A stretch of DNA of 64,000 bases, taken from Acidimicrobiales bacterium. GTDB lineage: Bacteria; Actinomycetota; Acidimicrobiia; Acidimicrobiales; CADCSY01. Positions 24,889 to 34,189 of the stretch are shown in pieces (position 1 is the first letter of the stretch; every line of letters starts with the position of its first letter). The stretch covers positions 1 to 64,000 of the forward strand of contig DATKDW010000025.1 in assembly GCA_035512495.1 (NCBI GenBank), given 5' to 3'. The notes beneath the pieces were generated by a model. The model was not told where the DNA came from. It worked only from the letters and a program-made list of their open reading frames with translations, and did not search any database. The position numbers and the translations under genes are program-made.

Positions 24889-25634
24889 CGCTCGGCAGCG
24901 ACGATCGGCACGCGGCGCCGGCGCGGCGCCGACGACGGCGCCGGCTGGGGCAGCCCGTCGTAGGTGACCCGGCCGTCGGTGACCTGCACGAGGCGCTGCC
25001 CCGAGCGCCCGATGGTCTGGTCGTGGGTCACCACCACCAGCGTCTGCCCGGTGGCGTGCACCTCGTGGAGCAGCTCGAGCACCGACCCTGCCGTCTCCGA
25101 GTCGAGGTTGCCGGTGGGCTCGTCGGCCCAGATGATCGCCGGCTCGTGCACGAGGGCACGCGCGACCGCCACTCGTTGCTGCTCACCGCCGGAGAGCTCG
25201 GTCGGACGGTTGCGGAGCCGGTCGGCGAGGCCGACCCGAGCCAGCATCTCCTCGGCGCGGGCACGGGCATCCCGGGCCCGCACGCCGGTCACGAGCAGGG
25301 GCAGCTCGACGTTCTCGGTCGCCGACAGCACCGGGATGAGGTTGAAGCTCTGGAAGATGAACCCCATCCGGTTGGCGCGGTGCTCAGTGCGGCGACCGTC
25401 GGCCATGGCGTGGATGTCCTCGCCGTCGACCATCACCGTGCCGGCATCGATGTCGTCGAGGCCAGACAAGCAGTTGAGGAGCGTGGTCTTGCCGTTGCCG
25501 GAGGGACCCATCACCGCCACCATCTCGCCGGCTTTGACGGTCAGGTCGATCCCCTTGAGGGCCTCGACCGCGACGATGCCGGTTCGGTAGACCTTGCGGA
25601 CCCCGGACGCGACGAGGATCGGCAACTCAGACAC
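24885..25634 (-). CDS. ABC transporter ATPase (MacB/LolD class)
   Basis: 249 aa. Walker [10 protein letters not shown], signature [10 protein letters not shown], Walker [13 protein letters not shown], and switch His in T-H-D. The A-D-E-P-T-G-N-L-D form is typical of ATPases that pair with FtsX-like permeases. GTG 25634 has AAGG 7 nt upstream. A -10 TATGAT lies on the minus strand at 25674-25669. Coupled to the permease by ATGA. Confidence 0.92.
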   Translation of the reverse strand: MSELPILVASGVRKVYRTGIVAVEALKGIDLTVKAGEMVAVMGPSGNGKTTLLNCLSGLDDIDAGTVMVDGEDIHAMADGRRTEHRANRMGFIFQSFNLIPVLSATENVELPLLVTGVRARDARARAEEMLARVGLADRLRNRPTELSGGEQQRVAVARALVHEPAIIWADEPTGNLDSETAGSVLELLHEVHATGQTLVVVTHDQTIGRSGQRLVQVTDGRVTYDGLPQPAPSSAPRRRRVPIVAAER

Positions 25635-25651
25635 ATCGGACCTTTCGGATG

Positions 25652-25726
25652 CTGACAGTGTCAGGATCATACGGGGCGGCTGCCACGTGAAGCCAAGAGA
25701 CACCTGTCACACCCTCACCTGTCACA
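25652..25726. promoter_or_regulatory. Promoter region with palindrome and direct repeats
   Basis: CTGACA-G-TGTCAG (25652-25664) is a perfect palindrome next to the minus-strand -10 TATGAT (25674-25669). Upstream, CACCTGTCACA occurs twice, at 25701-25711 and 25716-25726. All three share TGTCA. They are candidate sites for a regulator of the ABC/FtsX exporter; no regulator gene is adjacent. Confidence 0.5.
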
Positions 25727-25755
25727 TTGGCGCTGCCGGGCCCACCCGGGCAGGG

Positions 25756-26619
25756 TCAGGCTGCCTGCCAGGTGGCGTCGAGCCCCGACCCCCGCGCCCG
25801 ACCCTCCCCCGCCAGCTTCTCCAGGGTGGCCCACACCGAGTACCGGGCCATGCCGTGGAGGTGCTCGGGCACGTCGGTGTAGATCGTGGCCACCAGCTCG
25901 GCGATGGTCGCCTCACCGGCCTCGCCCAGGGCCGCGAGCACCATCTCCTCCCGCGCCCGCCGGTGCGCCAGGTACTCGTCGATCTTGGCCCGGGGGTCGT
26001 CGATGCGCTGGCCATGCCCGGGGGCGATGGCCTTGAGGCGCATGCCCCGGAGGCGCTGCAGCTGGGCGATGTAGGCGGCCATGTCGCCGTCGGGCGGCGC
26101 GATCACCACGGTGGACCCGTCCATGATGTGGTCGCCCGAGAACAGCATCGCCTCCTGGTCGAGGAGGAAGCACAGGTGGTTCGAGGCGTGCCCGGGCGTG
26201 TGCAACGTGGTCAGCCGGAACTCGGTGGCCTCGACCTGGTCGCCATCGGCCAGGCGGCGGTCGACGACGAGGTCGTCCCGGCTGTCGAAGGCGAGCACCT
26301 CGGCGCCGGTGCGCTCCTTGAGGGAGGAGGCCCCCGGGGAGTGGTCGCTGTGGGTGTGGGTGCAGAGGATCCAGCGGATGCGGTCGCCCCCGCAGCCGAC
26401 GATGGCGTCGAGGTGGGATGCGTCGTCGGGACCTGGGTCGATCACGGCGACCTCGTCGATCCCCACCAGGTAGGTGTTGGTCCCGGGGCCGGTCATCATC
26501 GACGGGTTCGGGGCCACGACCCGGCGCACCAGCGGGCTGAGGGCGGCGGCCACCCCGGGGATGAGCTCGGGCACCCGCCGCTCGGTCGCCTCGGTCTGCT
26601 CGCCGCGCTGCTCGGTCAT
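25756..26619 (-). CDS. Metallo-beta-lactamase-fold hydrolase (LACTB2-like)
   Basis: 287 aa. Zinc ligands are in T-H-T-H-S-D-H, H-T-P-G-H-A, F-S-G-D-H and A-P-G-H-G. A C-terminal winged-helix-like tail (about residues 215-285) follows, as in LACTB2/RNase-type members. M. tuberculosis Rv3677c lies next to a RidA gene, near whiB4, so the family belongs to this neighbourhood. It may be an endoribonuclease or thioesterase. It is the last gene of an ATGA-linked operon after fxsA and nudix. Confidence 0.8.
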   Translation of the reverse strand: MTEQRGEQTEATERRVPELIPGVAAALSPLVRRVVAPNPSMMTGPGTNTYLVGIDEVAVIDPGPDDASHLDAIVGCGGDRIRWILCTHTHSDHSPGASSLKERTGAEVLAFDSRDDLVVDRRLADGDQVEATEFRLTTLHTPGHASNHLCFLLDQEAMLFSGDHIMDGSTVVIAPPDGDMAAYIAQLQRLRGMRLKAIAPGHGQRIDDPRAKIDEYLAHRRAREEMVLAALGEAGEATIAELVATIYTDVPEHLHGMARYSVWATLEKLAGEGRARGSGLDATWQAA

Positions 26620-27512
26620 GGCTCTCTCCTCGTCGGGCCGCCTGGGCGGCCGGGCATGGGCGTTCCCTGGGGGATCCCGCCGGCGTCGTCGTACCCGAGG
26701 TCGCCAGGCAGCAGGATCCTCATCCCGTCACCGTCGGCGACGATCCGAGGGAGGATCGCCGGCACCGACTCGATCGCCGCCGCCGCCGCCATCAGCTCGT
26801 CGGCGCACTCGAAGCGGCCGATCGCCTCCAGGCTGCGGATGGTCGGGAAGATCATGTCGAACTCGCCGGCGCGGTGGCGGGCCAGGGCGTCGGCGGGGCG
26901 GACCCAGGCGCTGGCCACCGTCTCTCGGTCGTCGTGGAGGGGTTGTTGCCACTCGGGGGCGTGGCCCACGAAGAACCGGGTGTCGTAGCGCCGGGTCGGC
27001 CCCTCCGGGGTGATCCAGTGGCTGAAGTAGTGCATCCCGTCGACGGCGAGGCGCAAGCCCTCCTCGGCGCACACCTCGATGAGACGGCGCGCCCCCGAGT
27101 CGACCGCCTGACGGTGCACGGCGAAGCGCGCTGCGCCCCCCGGGTCGCGCAGGTCGACCAGGGCGCCGTGGCGGTCGTAGGCGAGCAGCACACCCGCCTC
27201 CTCGAACGACTCCCGGACCGCTGCCACCCAGTAGGCGAGGCCGCCGCTGGGCGGGTCGAGGCCGAGCAGGCGGCTGCACTCCTCGTCGCTCCGACCCTCG
27301 CAGAGGTCCTCGAGGTCGACGTGGCGGTCGGCGTCGTCGACGCCGCCACCGGGGAAGACGTAGGCCCCACCGACGAAGTCGGACCGGAGGTTCCGCCTGA
27401 GCATGAACACCTCGAGCCGGCTCTCGCCGGGAGGTCCCTCGCCGTCGCGGACGAGCATGACGGTGGCCGCGTCGCGGATCGGGACCGTGGCCACCTGCGC
27501 TCCGTCGCTCAT
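26616..27512 (-). CDS. Nudix hydrolase (NUDT19-like)
   Basis: 298 aa. F-P-G-G-G-V-D-D near residue 60 and R-E-S-F-E-E-A-G-V-L-L about 50 residues later form a Nudix motif with a long insertion, as in NUDT19/CoA-type members. The substrate may be a CoA or nucleotide diphosphate. ATG 27512 overlaps the fxsA stop (ATGA), and its stop overlaps the next ATG (ATGA), giving a tightly coupled three-gene operon. Confidence 0.8.
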   Translation of the reverse strand: MSDGAQVATVPIRDAATVMLVRDGEGPPGESRLEVFMLRRNLRSDFVGGAYVFPGGGVDDADRHVDLEDLCEGRSDEECSRLLGLDPPSGGLAYWVAAVRESFEEAGVLLAYDRHGALVDLRDPGGAARFAVHRQAVDSGARRLIEVCAEEGLRLAVDGMHYFSHWITPEGPTRRYDTRFFVGHAPEWQQPLHDDRETVASAWVRPADALARHRAGEFDMIFPTIRSLEAIGRFECADELMAAAAAIESVPAILPRIVADGDGMRILLPGDLGYDDAGGIPQGTPMPGRPGGPTRREP

Positions 27513-27925
27513 ACGTCGATCACCCCGCCCGGGCCGCCCGTGCCCTCCCCCCGGCGGTTGCCGAGAGCCACGACCCTGATGCGGCCGGCGGCCACCCGAC
27601 GAACGACGGCCCGCACGGGTGGGAGGAGCAGGGAGAGACCGATCGCGTCGGTGAGGAAGCCCGGCGTCAGCATGAGGGCGCCCCCGAGGAGGACCAGGAA
27701 CCCGTCGACCAGCGCGCTGCCGGGCACCTGGCCCGCCTGCACCTGACCCTGCACCCGGCGGACCACCCCGAGGCCCTCGCGCTTCATCAGCCAGCCGCCC
27801 GCCACGCTCATGAACAGCAGGAGGGCAATGGTGTTGAGCGTCCCGATGGCGGCGCCGACCTGGATGATGATCGCCAGCTCCACGAGGGGCACCACGAGGA
27901 ACAGCAGTGCGAGCAGGACGGCCAC
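27509..27925 (-). CDS. fxsA: FxsA family membrane protein
   Basis: 138 aa. Hydrophobic N-terminus V-V-P-L-V-E-L-A-I-I-I-Q-V-G, a second helix with M-S-V-A-G-G-W-L-M-K-R-E-G, and a third with L-T-P-G-F-L-T-D-A-I-G are the FxsA signature. The C-terminus is Gly/Arg-rich. FxsA in E. coli eases phage T7 exclusion by the F plasmid; its normal role is unknown. GTG 27925 follows TAGGCT by 6 nt. First gene of the operon. Confidence 0.88.
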   Translation of the reverse strand: MAVLLALLFLVVPLVELAIIIQVGAAIGTLNTIALLLFMSVAGGWLMKREGLGVVRRVQGQVQAGQVPGSALVDGFLVLLGGALMLTPGFLTDAIGLSLLLPPVRAVVRRVAAGRIRVVALGNRRGEGTGGPGGVIDV

Positions 27926-28009
27926 TGGGCCAGCCTACCGACGCCTCCGTGCCGAGCCCCGGGGCCAGGCGAACCGTCGACCCCGGAGCGGGCACGTACC
28001 CTGTGCCCC

Positions 28010-28942
28010 ATGGCCACGGAGGCAGCCCACAGACCCGCTGCCGCCGGCACCAGGCGATCGGAGTGGCAGGGCCGGCTCCTGCCCCGATCGGTGATCGGGC
28101 TCAGTGTCCTGCTGCTCGCCACCGCACTCGGCGCAGCGTTCAGCGGTGCCGTCCTCTACGCCTACTACGAGTACCGCCTCGACCGCTCCGAGAACCTCGC
28201 CGCCGACTACGCCGAAGCCTTCGACGTGCGCCTCCAGACCGCCCTCGAGACGGTCGAGGCCCAGGAGGCCACCGGCGTCAATGCCATCCGGGCAGAGATC
28301 GAGCCGCTGCAACGCCTGACCGCCAGCGGCGAGACGGTGGCCGCCCTCGTCGAGCAGCTGGCTCCCTCGGTGTTCTTCCTCGACACGCTGGGCGAGGACG
28401 GCGCCCCCTCCGTCGGCACCGCCTTCGTGGTCTTCCGCGACGCCGAGCAGAGCTTCCTGCTCACCTCCTTCGAGGCGGTGCGGGCCGTCACCGCCGACCC
28501 GGGACCGCCCATCGTGCTGCGACGGGGTGACGAGGAGCTTGGGGCGCGCCTGGTCACGTGGGACGACCGGCGCGACCTCGCCCTGCTGGTGGTCAACCGG
28601 GGCAACATCGAGCCCCTCACGTGGGCCAGCGGCAGCCCGACCGTCGGCGTGGGCGACCGCATCTTCGCCGTGTCCGGCCTCGGGTCCGCCGGTGGGTCAG
28701 CCACCCAGGGCTTCGTCTCCGACGTCAGCGGGGCCGGGATCCAGCACGACGCCACGGTTGGCGTGCACTTCCGGGGCGGTCCCCTCGTGAACTCCGAGGG
28801 TGAGGTCGTGGCCGTGGCATCCAGGTCGTACGCACCGCTCGGCTTCGCACCCGACGACGTGTTCTTCGCCCCCCACGTGCGCCTCGCCTGCGAGTCGGTG
28901 CTGCGCTGCCCGGGTGGCGACGCCGGCGGCGTCGGGGGCTAG
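28010..28942 (+). CDS. Membrane-anchored degenerate trypsin/HtrA-like protein
   Basis: 310 aa: a membrane anchor at about 27-50, a helical stalk, then an HtrA-like double beta-barrel (115-295). The fold is recognisable (S-V-G-T-A-F, D-L-A-L-L-V-V, R-G-G-P-L-V-N-S-E-G-E-V-V) but catalysis looks lost. The His site reads L-L-T-S-F-E-A-V instead of L-T-N-x-H-V, and the Ser site reads F-R-G-G-P instead of N-S-G-G-P. Only the Asp remains. It may bind peptides without cutting. ATG follows TACCCT by 7 nt; it diverges from fxsA. Confidence 0.7.
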   Translation: MATEAAHRPAAAGTRRSEWQGRLLPRSVIGLSVLLLATALGAAFSGAVLYAYYEYRLDRSENLAADYAEAFDVRLQTALETVEAQEATGVNAIRAEIEPLQRLTASGETVAALVEQLAPSVFFLDTLGEDGAPSVGTAFVVFRDAEQSFLLTSFEAVRAVTADPGPPIVLRRGDEELGARLVTWDDRRDLALLVVNRGNIEPLTWASGSPTVGVGDRIFAVSGLGSAGGSATQGFVSDVSGAGIQHDATVGVHFRGGPLVNSEGEVVAVASRSYAPLGFAPDDVFFAPHVRLACESVLRCPGGDAGGVGG

Positions 28943-28946
28943 CGAG

Positions 28947-31088
28947 CTACGGGTCGTCGTCGGTCGAGGGCCTGCGACCGAGGAAGCCCGGCGGCGTGGT
29001 GGTCGTGGTGGTGGTGGTGGTGCTCGTGGTGGTGGTGGGAGCCTCGACGCTGGCCGGCGGGAGGTCCTCGGCGTAGGGCCCGCCGTCGGGGGTCGCCCGA
29101 GCGGTTCGGCGCCCGCCGATGTCGAAGCCCCGGCGGGCCTCCCGGCGGGCCTGGTTCACGACCGGTTCGATCGGGGCGGGCTCGTTGAAGTCGGGGGCCT
29201 CGCGGTTCACGAGAGCCTTGGTCATGAAGTCCTGCCAGGTCCGGGCCGGGAAGCTTCCGCCGGTGACGGCCCGCACCCCCTTGATGTTCCTCAGCGCCTT
29301 GTTGCTGTCCCGGTACCCCATCCAGACGGCGGTGGAGAGCGTGGGGGTGTAGCCGACGAACCAGGCGTTGCCGCTGTCCTGGCTGGTGCCCGTCTTGCCC
29401 GCCGCCGGCCGGCCGATGCCGCGCCCGACGGCGGTGCCGGGCCGCTGGAAGACCCCCCGCATGATGTCGTTCATGGTGTCGGCGGTGACCTCCTTGATCA
29501 CCCGTCGACGGCGCTGCTCGACCTCGAAGTTCTCCTCGAGCACGTTGTCGTCCCGGTCGAGCACGGCCAGCACGGGGGTGGGGTCGGCCCGCTCCCCCCG
29601 GGCGGCGAACACGCCGTAGGCCGAGGCCATGTCGAGCGGTGACACCTCGGCGGCGCCGAGGGAGACGGAGAGGCCGTGGAAGCCCTCCTGGTAGACCGAG
29701 GTGGTGACCCCGAGCTCGCGGGCGAGGTCCATCGTCTCCTCCACCCCCACGTCGTTCATGAGCTGGACGAAGACGGTGTTGATCGAGGCCCGCGTCGCCG
29801 TGCGCAGGTCGACGGTGCCGAAGTTGGACCCGCCGAAGTTCTGGAACGGATGCCCGCTGATGACCACCGGGCTGCGACCGGAGTAGGTCTTGGACGGCGG
29901 GATGCCCGCCTCGAGCGCGGCTGCGACCACGAAGGGCTTGTACGTGGAGCCGGGCTGGCGACCGGTGCCACCCCCGTCCTTGCCCAGCGCCAGGTTCACG
30001 CTGCCACCGGGCGCGTTGAAGTCGCGGCCGCCCACCAGCGCCTTCACGTAGCCACTGCCCGGCTCGACGGAGGCCAGCGCCATCTCCAGGGGCGGGTCGG
30101 TCCCGCTGAGCGTTGCCCGCACCGCCTCCTCGGCCACCAGCTGCATGCCCGGGTCGAGGGTCGTGTAGATCTCGAAGCCCCGCTCGTAGACGGCGCCCTC
30201 GCCGTAGTGGACATCCATGTACCGCCGCACGTAGTCGACGAAGTACGGGAAGGCCGTCTCCACCCGCCTGCGGGGGTGGATGAACGTGATCGGCTGGCCC
30301 TCGGGCGGGAAGCCGGAGACGTCGAAGGACCAGACCTCCTGGGCGAGCGCCTCGGCGTGCTCAGCCTCGGTGATGTAGTCCTCGCGGAGCATCTGGCCCA
30401 GCACCTGCGTGCGTCGCACCTCGGCGACCTCGGGGTGGGCCCGGGGCTGGAAGCGGCTGGGGGCAGGGATGAGCCCGGCCAGGAGGGCCGCTTCCGAGAT
30501 GCTCAGGTCGTTGACCGCCTTGTCGAAGTACGTCTCGGCGGCCGCCCCGACCCCGTAGGCACCATCACCGAAGAAGACCGACGACAGGTAGCGGAAGAGG
30601 ATCTCCTCCTTGTCGACCTGGCGGTCGAGCTGGCTGGCCACGACCGCCTCGCGCACCTTGCGAGACAGGCTGCGCTCGTTGCCCACGTAGGTGTTCTTGA
30701 CGTACTGCTGGGTGATCGTGGACCCGCCCTCGACGACCTGGCCGGCGCGGATGTCGGACCACAGCGCCCGCAGCGTGCCCTGCACGTCGACCCCGCTGTG
30801 GGAGTAGAAGCGACGGTCCTCGGCGGAGACGACCGCCTCCTTGAGGACGTCGGGGATGTCCTCGCGCGCAACCGGGCGGACGGTGTCGAAGCGCTCGAAG
30901 GTCCCGATGAGGTCGCCGTGGACGTCGTAGATGCGGGAGACCTGGGCGGTGACGCCCTCGCGAGCCTCGGGGAGGGAAGCGGGCAGCGGCAGGAACAGGA
31001 ACGCGGCGAGCACCGCCACCGCCGACGCGACCGGCACAACGGCGCTGGCGACGATGAAGAGCGCGACGGCGCGGGCGGTTCGACGCAT
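28947..31088 (-). CDS. Class A penicillin-binding protein (PonA2-like)
   Basis: 713 aa. N-terminal anchor; glycosyltransferase 51 domain (about 60-230) with E-D-R-R-F-Y-S-H-S-G and G-G-S-T-I-T-Q-Q-Y; transpeptidase domain (about 320-620) with S-T-Y-K, S-I-N and K-T-G-T-S. It polymerises and cross-links peptidoglycan outside the membrane. The C-terminal tail ends with a run of Thr and Pro from a low-complexity GGT repeat on the plus strand. Position near whiB and the ArsA pair matches ponA2 in mycobacteria. Confidence 0.92.
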   Translation of the reverse strand: MRRTARAVALFIVASAVVPVASAVAVLAAFLFLPLPASLPEAREGVTAQVSRIYDVHGDLIGTFERFDTVRPVAREDIPDVLKEAVVSAEDRRFYSHSGVDVQGTLRALWSDIRAGQVVEGGSTITQQYVKNTYVGNERSLSRKVREAVVASQLDRQVDKEEILFRYLSSVFFGDGAYGVGAAAETYFDKAVNDLSISEAALLAGLIPAPSRFQPRAHPEVAEVRRTQVLGQMLREDYITEAEHAEALAQEVWSFDVSGFPPEGQPITFIHPRRRVETAFPYFVDYVRRYMDVHYGEGAVYERGFEIYTTLDPGMQLVAEEAVRATLSGTDPPLEMALASVEPGSGYVKALVGGRDFNAPGGSVNLALGKDGGGTGRQPGSTYKPFVVAAALEAGIPPSKTYSGRSPVVISGHPFQNFGGSNFGTVDLRTATRASINTVFVQLMNDVGVEETMDLARELGVTTSVYQEGFHGLSVSLGAAEVSPLDMASAYGVFAARGERADPTPVLAVLDRDDNVLEENFEVEQRRRRVIKEVTADTMNDIMRGVFQRPGTAVGRGIGRPAAGKTGTSQDSGNAWFVGYTPTLSTAVWMGYRDSNKALRNIKGVRAVTGGSFPARTWQDFMTKALVNREAPDFNEPAPIEPVVNQARREARRGFDIGGRRTARATPDGGPYAEDLPPASVEAPTTTTSTTTTTTTTTPPGFLGRRPSTDDDP

Positions 31089-31183
31089 GCTGCTCCGAGC
31101 GTACCGGGGAGGTTCGGCGCAAACGGCTCGCCCCCTGGCACCGACCGCCGACCGGGAGCGGCCGGAGGCGGCAGGATGGGACG

Positions 31184-32461
31184 GTGACCAACGCCCCCGA
31201 GCGACCCCCGTCGGTCGACGCCCTCGCCCGCTCGCTGCACGAGACCGGGCTCCCCCACCCGCTGCTCGTCCGGGTGGCGCGCCAAGCGATCGCCGCCGGC
31301 GAGCCGGCGTCGGCGCCTGCGAGGGCGGCGGCCGCGGCCCGGGCGCTCCTGCAACCGGTGGTCAACGGCACGGGGGTGCTGCTCCACACCAACCTGGGGC
31401 GCGCCCCGGCGGTGGCCACCTCTGCCGGCACCGCCTACAGCAACCTCGAGCTCGATCTCGGGTCCGGCCGGCGAGGCTCGCGACAGGACTCGGTCGGCCC
31501 CCTCCTCGCCACCGCGTGCGGCGCCGAGTCCGCCATGGTCGTCAACAACTGCGCCGCAGCGGTGGTGCTCGTCCTCGCCACGCTCGCCGGCGGGCGGGGC
31601 GTCACCGTCAGCCGGGGTGAGCTGGTCGAGATCGGGGGCGGCTTCCGCATCCCCGAGGTCCTCGCCTCCTCCGGTGCCACCCTCGTGGAGGTCGGGACCA
31701 CCAACCGGACCCGCATCGACGACCACCGCCGCGCCATCGCCGACCCCGCACACGACGTGGCCGTCGCCCTCAAGGTGCACACGTCCAACTACCGGATCAC
31801 CGGGTTCACCGAAGACGTGCCCCTGTCCGAGATGGCCGGCCTGCCCGTGCCGGTGGTCGCCGACATCGGCTCGGGGCTCCTCGATGCCGCCACCCCGTGG
31901 CTCCCCGGCGGACCGCCGTCGTGGCTGGCCGGCGAGCCGGCTGCCCGACAGTCGATCGAGGCCGGCGCCGCCCTCGTCACCTTCTCGGGCGACAAGCTCT
32001 TCGGCGGACCGCAGGCCGGCGTCATCGCCGGGCGCGCCGACCTGGTGGCGGCCTGCGCCCGGCACCCCCTGGCCCGGGCGCTGCGGCCCGGCGGCCTCGT
32101 GCTCCAGGCCCTGCAGGAGACGACGCTCGCCTACCTCCGCAGAGACGGGTCGGCCATCCCGCTGTGGCGCATGGCCGCCCTGCCCGTCGCCGAGCTCCGG
32201 GACCGGGCCGACGCGGTGGCCGCCGGTGCCGGCGGGCAGTGGGCGGCGGTCGGGTGCTCCTCGGTCACCGGGGGCGGGACGCTGCCCGGCGTGGAGATCC
32301 CCTCTGCCGGCGTGGCCCGCCCCGGCGACGTCACCGCCGCGCTGCGCGCCGCCTCGCCACCGGTGGTCGCCCGCGTCGTCGACGGATCGACCGTGTGCGA
32401 TCTGCGCACCGTCGACCCGGGTCACGACACCGGCCTGGCCGCCGCCCTCGCCACCGTCTGA
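31184..32461 (+). CDS. selA: L-seryl-tRNA(Sec) selenium transferase
   Basis: 425 aa PLP enzyme. N-G-T-G-V-L-L-H-T-N-L-G-R, R-R-G-S-R, V-V-N-N-C-A-A-A, and the PLP lysine in S-G-D-K-L-F-G-G-P-Q-A-G are conserved. It converts Ser-tRNA(Sec) to Sec-tRNA(Sec) with selenophosphate. Its TGA overlaps the selB ATG by one base. No selD or tRNA-Sec gene is seen in this window. Confidence 0.95.
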   Translation: MTNAPERPPSVDALARSLHETGLPHPLLVRVARQAIAAGEPASAPARAAAAARALLQPVVNGTGVLLHTNLGRAPAVATSAGTAYSNLELDLGSGRRGSRQDSVGPLLATACGAESAMVVNNCAAAVVLVLATLAGGRGVTVSRGELVEIGGGFRIPEVLASSGATLVEVGTTNRTRIDDHRRAIADPAHDVAVALKVHTSNYRITGFTEDVPLSEMAGLPVPVVADIGSGLLDAATPWLPGGPPSWLAGEPAARQSIEAGAALVTFSGDKLFGGPQAGVIAGRADLVAACARHPLARALRPGGLVLQALQETTLAYLRRDGSAIPLWRMAALPVAELRDRADAVAAGAGGQWAAVGCSSVTGGGTLPGVEIPSAGVARPGDVTAALRAASPPVVARVVDGSTVCDLRTVDPGHDTGLAAALATV

Positions 32462-34179
32462 TGCACGTCGTCGCCACCGCCGGCCACGTCGACCACGGCA
32501 AGTCCACCCTGGTCCTGAGCCTCACGGGCATCGACCCCGACCGCCTCGCCGAGGAGAAGGCACGGGGCCTGACCATCGACCTCGGCTTCGCCTGGGCCTC
32601 GCTGCCCTCGGGCCGGGGGGTGGGCTTCGTCGACGTCCCCGGCCACGTCCGCTTCCTCAAGAACATGCTCGCGGGCGTCGGTGTCGTCGACGCTTGCGTG
32701 TTCGTGGTCGCCGCCACCGAGGGCTGGAAGCCGCAGTCCGAGGAGCACCTCCGGATCCTCGAGCTGCTCGGGATCGACCGCGGCCTGGTGGCCCTCACGA
32801 AGGTGGGCCTGGTGGATGACGACCACCGGGCGCTGGCCCGCATGGACGTGGCCGACCACGTTGCCGGCACCTTCCTCGCCGAGGCCGAGGTCGTCGAGGT
32901 CGACGCGCCCTCGGGCCAAGGCGTCGACGACCTGCGGGACGCGCTCGACCGGCTGCTCGCCGACACGCCCACCGCCCTCGACCGCGGCAAGCCCCGACTC
33001 TGGATCGACCGGAGCTTCGCCGCACGCGGCGCCGGCACCGTCGTGACCGGCACGCTCACCGGTGGCGGCCTGGCGGTCGACGACGAGCTGGTGCTCCTGC
33101 CCGACGCCCGCCCGGTGCGGGTCCGGGGCCTCCAGAGCCACCGCGACGCCGTCACCTCGGTGGGACCCGGCCGTCGGGTGGCGGTCAACGTCGTCGGCGT
33201 CGGCCACGGCGACGTGGCGCGGGGCGACGCCCTGGTCCGGCCCGCCCAGTGGCACGTGACCAGCCGCATCGACGCCACCCTGGCCGTGCTCGCCTCGCTC
33301 GACCACGAGGTGTCCCGCCGGGGCGCCTACGTGGCCTACCTCGGCTCGGGCGAGCGCCACGTCCGCCTCCGCGTCCTGGGCGACGACGCCATCGAGCCCG
33401 GCCGGTCAGGCCTCGTGCGGCTCCACCTCGACACCGCCCTCCCACTCCTCCCCGGTGACCGCTACGTCCTGCGGGAGACGGGCCGCCAGGAGACGGTGGG
33501 CGGCGGCGAGGTCCTCGACGTCGACCCGGTCCTCCCCGCCGCCGCCGCCCGGCCCGACCGGAGCCCGGGGCGGGTGGTGGCCGAGCGCGGGTGGGTCGAG
33601 GCGACCACGCTCGAGCGGCTCACCGGCGAGCAGGTCGCCCCCACGCTCGACCGGTGGGTGGTCGACCCCGCCGCCCTCGACGCAGCCCGGACCCGCCTGG
33701 CCGCCGCCGTGGTCGAGGCCGGCCCCCTCGGCCTCGACATCGCCGCCCTCGGCGAGCGGGATCGGGCCGTCCTCACCACCCTCGACGACGTGGCCGTCGA
33801 CGCCGGTCGGGCCCGGCGCGAGGAGGCGGCCGACCCGCTCGCCGGCCACCCCTTCGTCGCCGCCCTCGAGGCGGCGCCGTTCACGCCGCCGCCACCCGAC
33901 GGCATCGATCGCGGTGAGCTGCGCGAGCTGGTGCGTCGGGGCCACGTGGTCGAGCGCGACGGCATCTGGTTCGCCCCCACCGCCGTCGATGCCGCGGCGC
34001 GGACCGTGGCCCGCCTGCTGGCGGCGTCCCCCGACGGGGTGACGGTCGCCGAGGTGCGAGACGCCCTCGCGACCTCGCGCCGGTACCTGTTGCCGCTGCT
34101 CGCGGTGCTCGACGGCTCCGGCGTGACCAGGCGCAGGGGCGACCTGCGCGTCGGCGGCCCCCGCCTGCCGAACCCGTAG
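32461..34179 (+). CDS. selB: Selenocysteine-specific elongation factor SelB
   Basis: 572 aa. G-H-V-D-H-G-K-S-T near the start, D-V-P-G-H-V-R-F and T-K-V-G-L form the GTPase. Beta-barrel domains 2-3 have G-A-G-T-V-V-T-G-T, and C-terminal winged helices (about 380-570) bind the SECIS hairpin. It delivers Sec-tRNA to in-frame UGA. It starts inside the selA stop (TGATG), so the two are coupled. Confidence 0.93.
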   Translation: MHVVATAGHVDHGKSTLVLSLTGIDPDRLAEEKARGLTIDLGFAWASLPSGRGVGFVDVPGHVRFLKNMLAGVGVVDACVFVVAATEGWKPQSEEHLRILELLGIDRGLVALTKVGLVDDDHRALARMDVADHVAGTFLAEAEVVEVDAPSGQGVDDLRDALDRLLADTPTALDRGKPRLWIDRSFAARGAGTVVTGTLTGGGLAVDDELVLLPDARPVRVRGLQSHRDAVTSVGPGRRVAVNVVGVGHGDVARGDALVRPAQWHVTSRIDATLAVLASLDHEVSRRGAYVAYLGSGERHVRLRVLGDDAIEPGRSGLVRLHLDTALPLLPGDRYVLRETGRQETVGGGEVLDVDPVLPAAAARPDRSPGRVVAERGWVEATTLERLTGEQVAPTLDRWVVDPAALDAARTRLAAAVVEAGPLGLDIAALGERDRAVLTTLDDVAVDAGRARREEAADPLAGHPFVAALEAAPFTPPPPDGIDRGELRELVRRGHVVERDGIWFAPTAVDAAARTVARLLAASPDGVTVAEVRDALATSRRYLLPLLAVLDGSGVTRRRGDLRVGGPRLPNP

Positions 34180-34189
34180 GGCCGTCGGG

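Noticed and set aside
22603-24963. A 786-codon plus-strand frame opposite the FtsX permease
   Set aside because: Rich in Gly, Glu, Asp and His with no domain; explained as the reverse frame of a long high-GC gene.
28995-29040. GGT/GTGGTG repeats as a possible array or microsatellite element
   Set aside because: They encode the Thr-rich C-terminal tail of the PBP in frame; no spacer-repeat structure is present.
31089-34189. tRNA-Sec gene near selAB
   Set aside because: The gaps at both ends of selAB are short and contain no long cloverleaf with a TCA anticodon.
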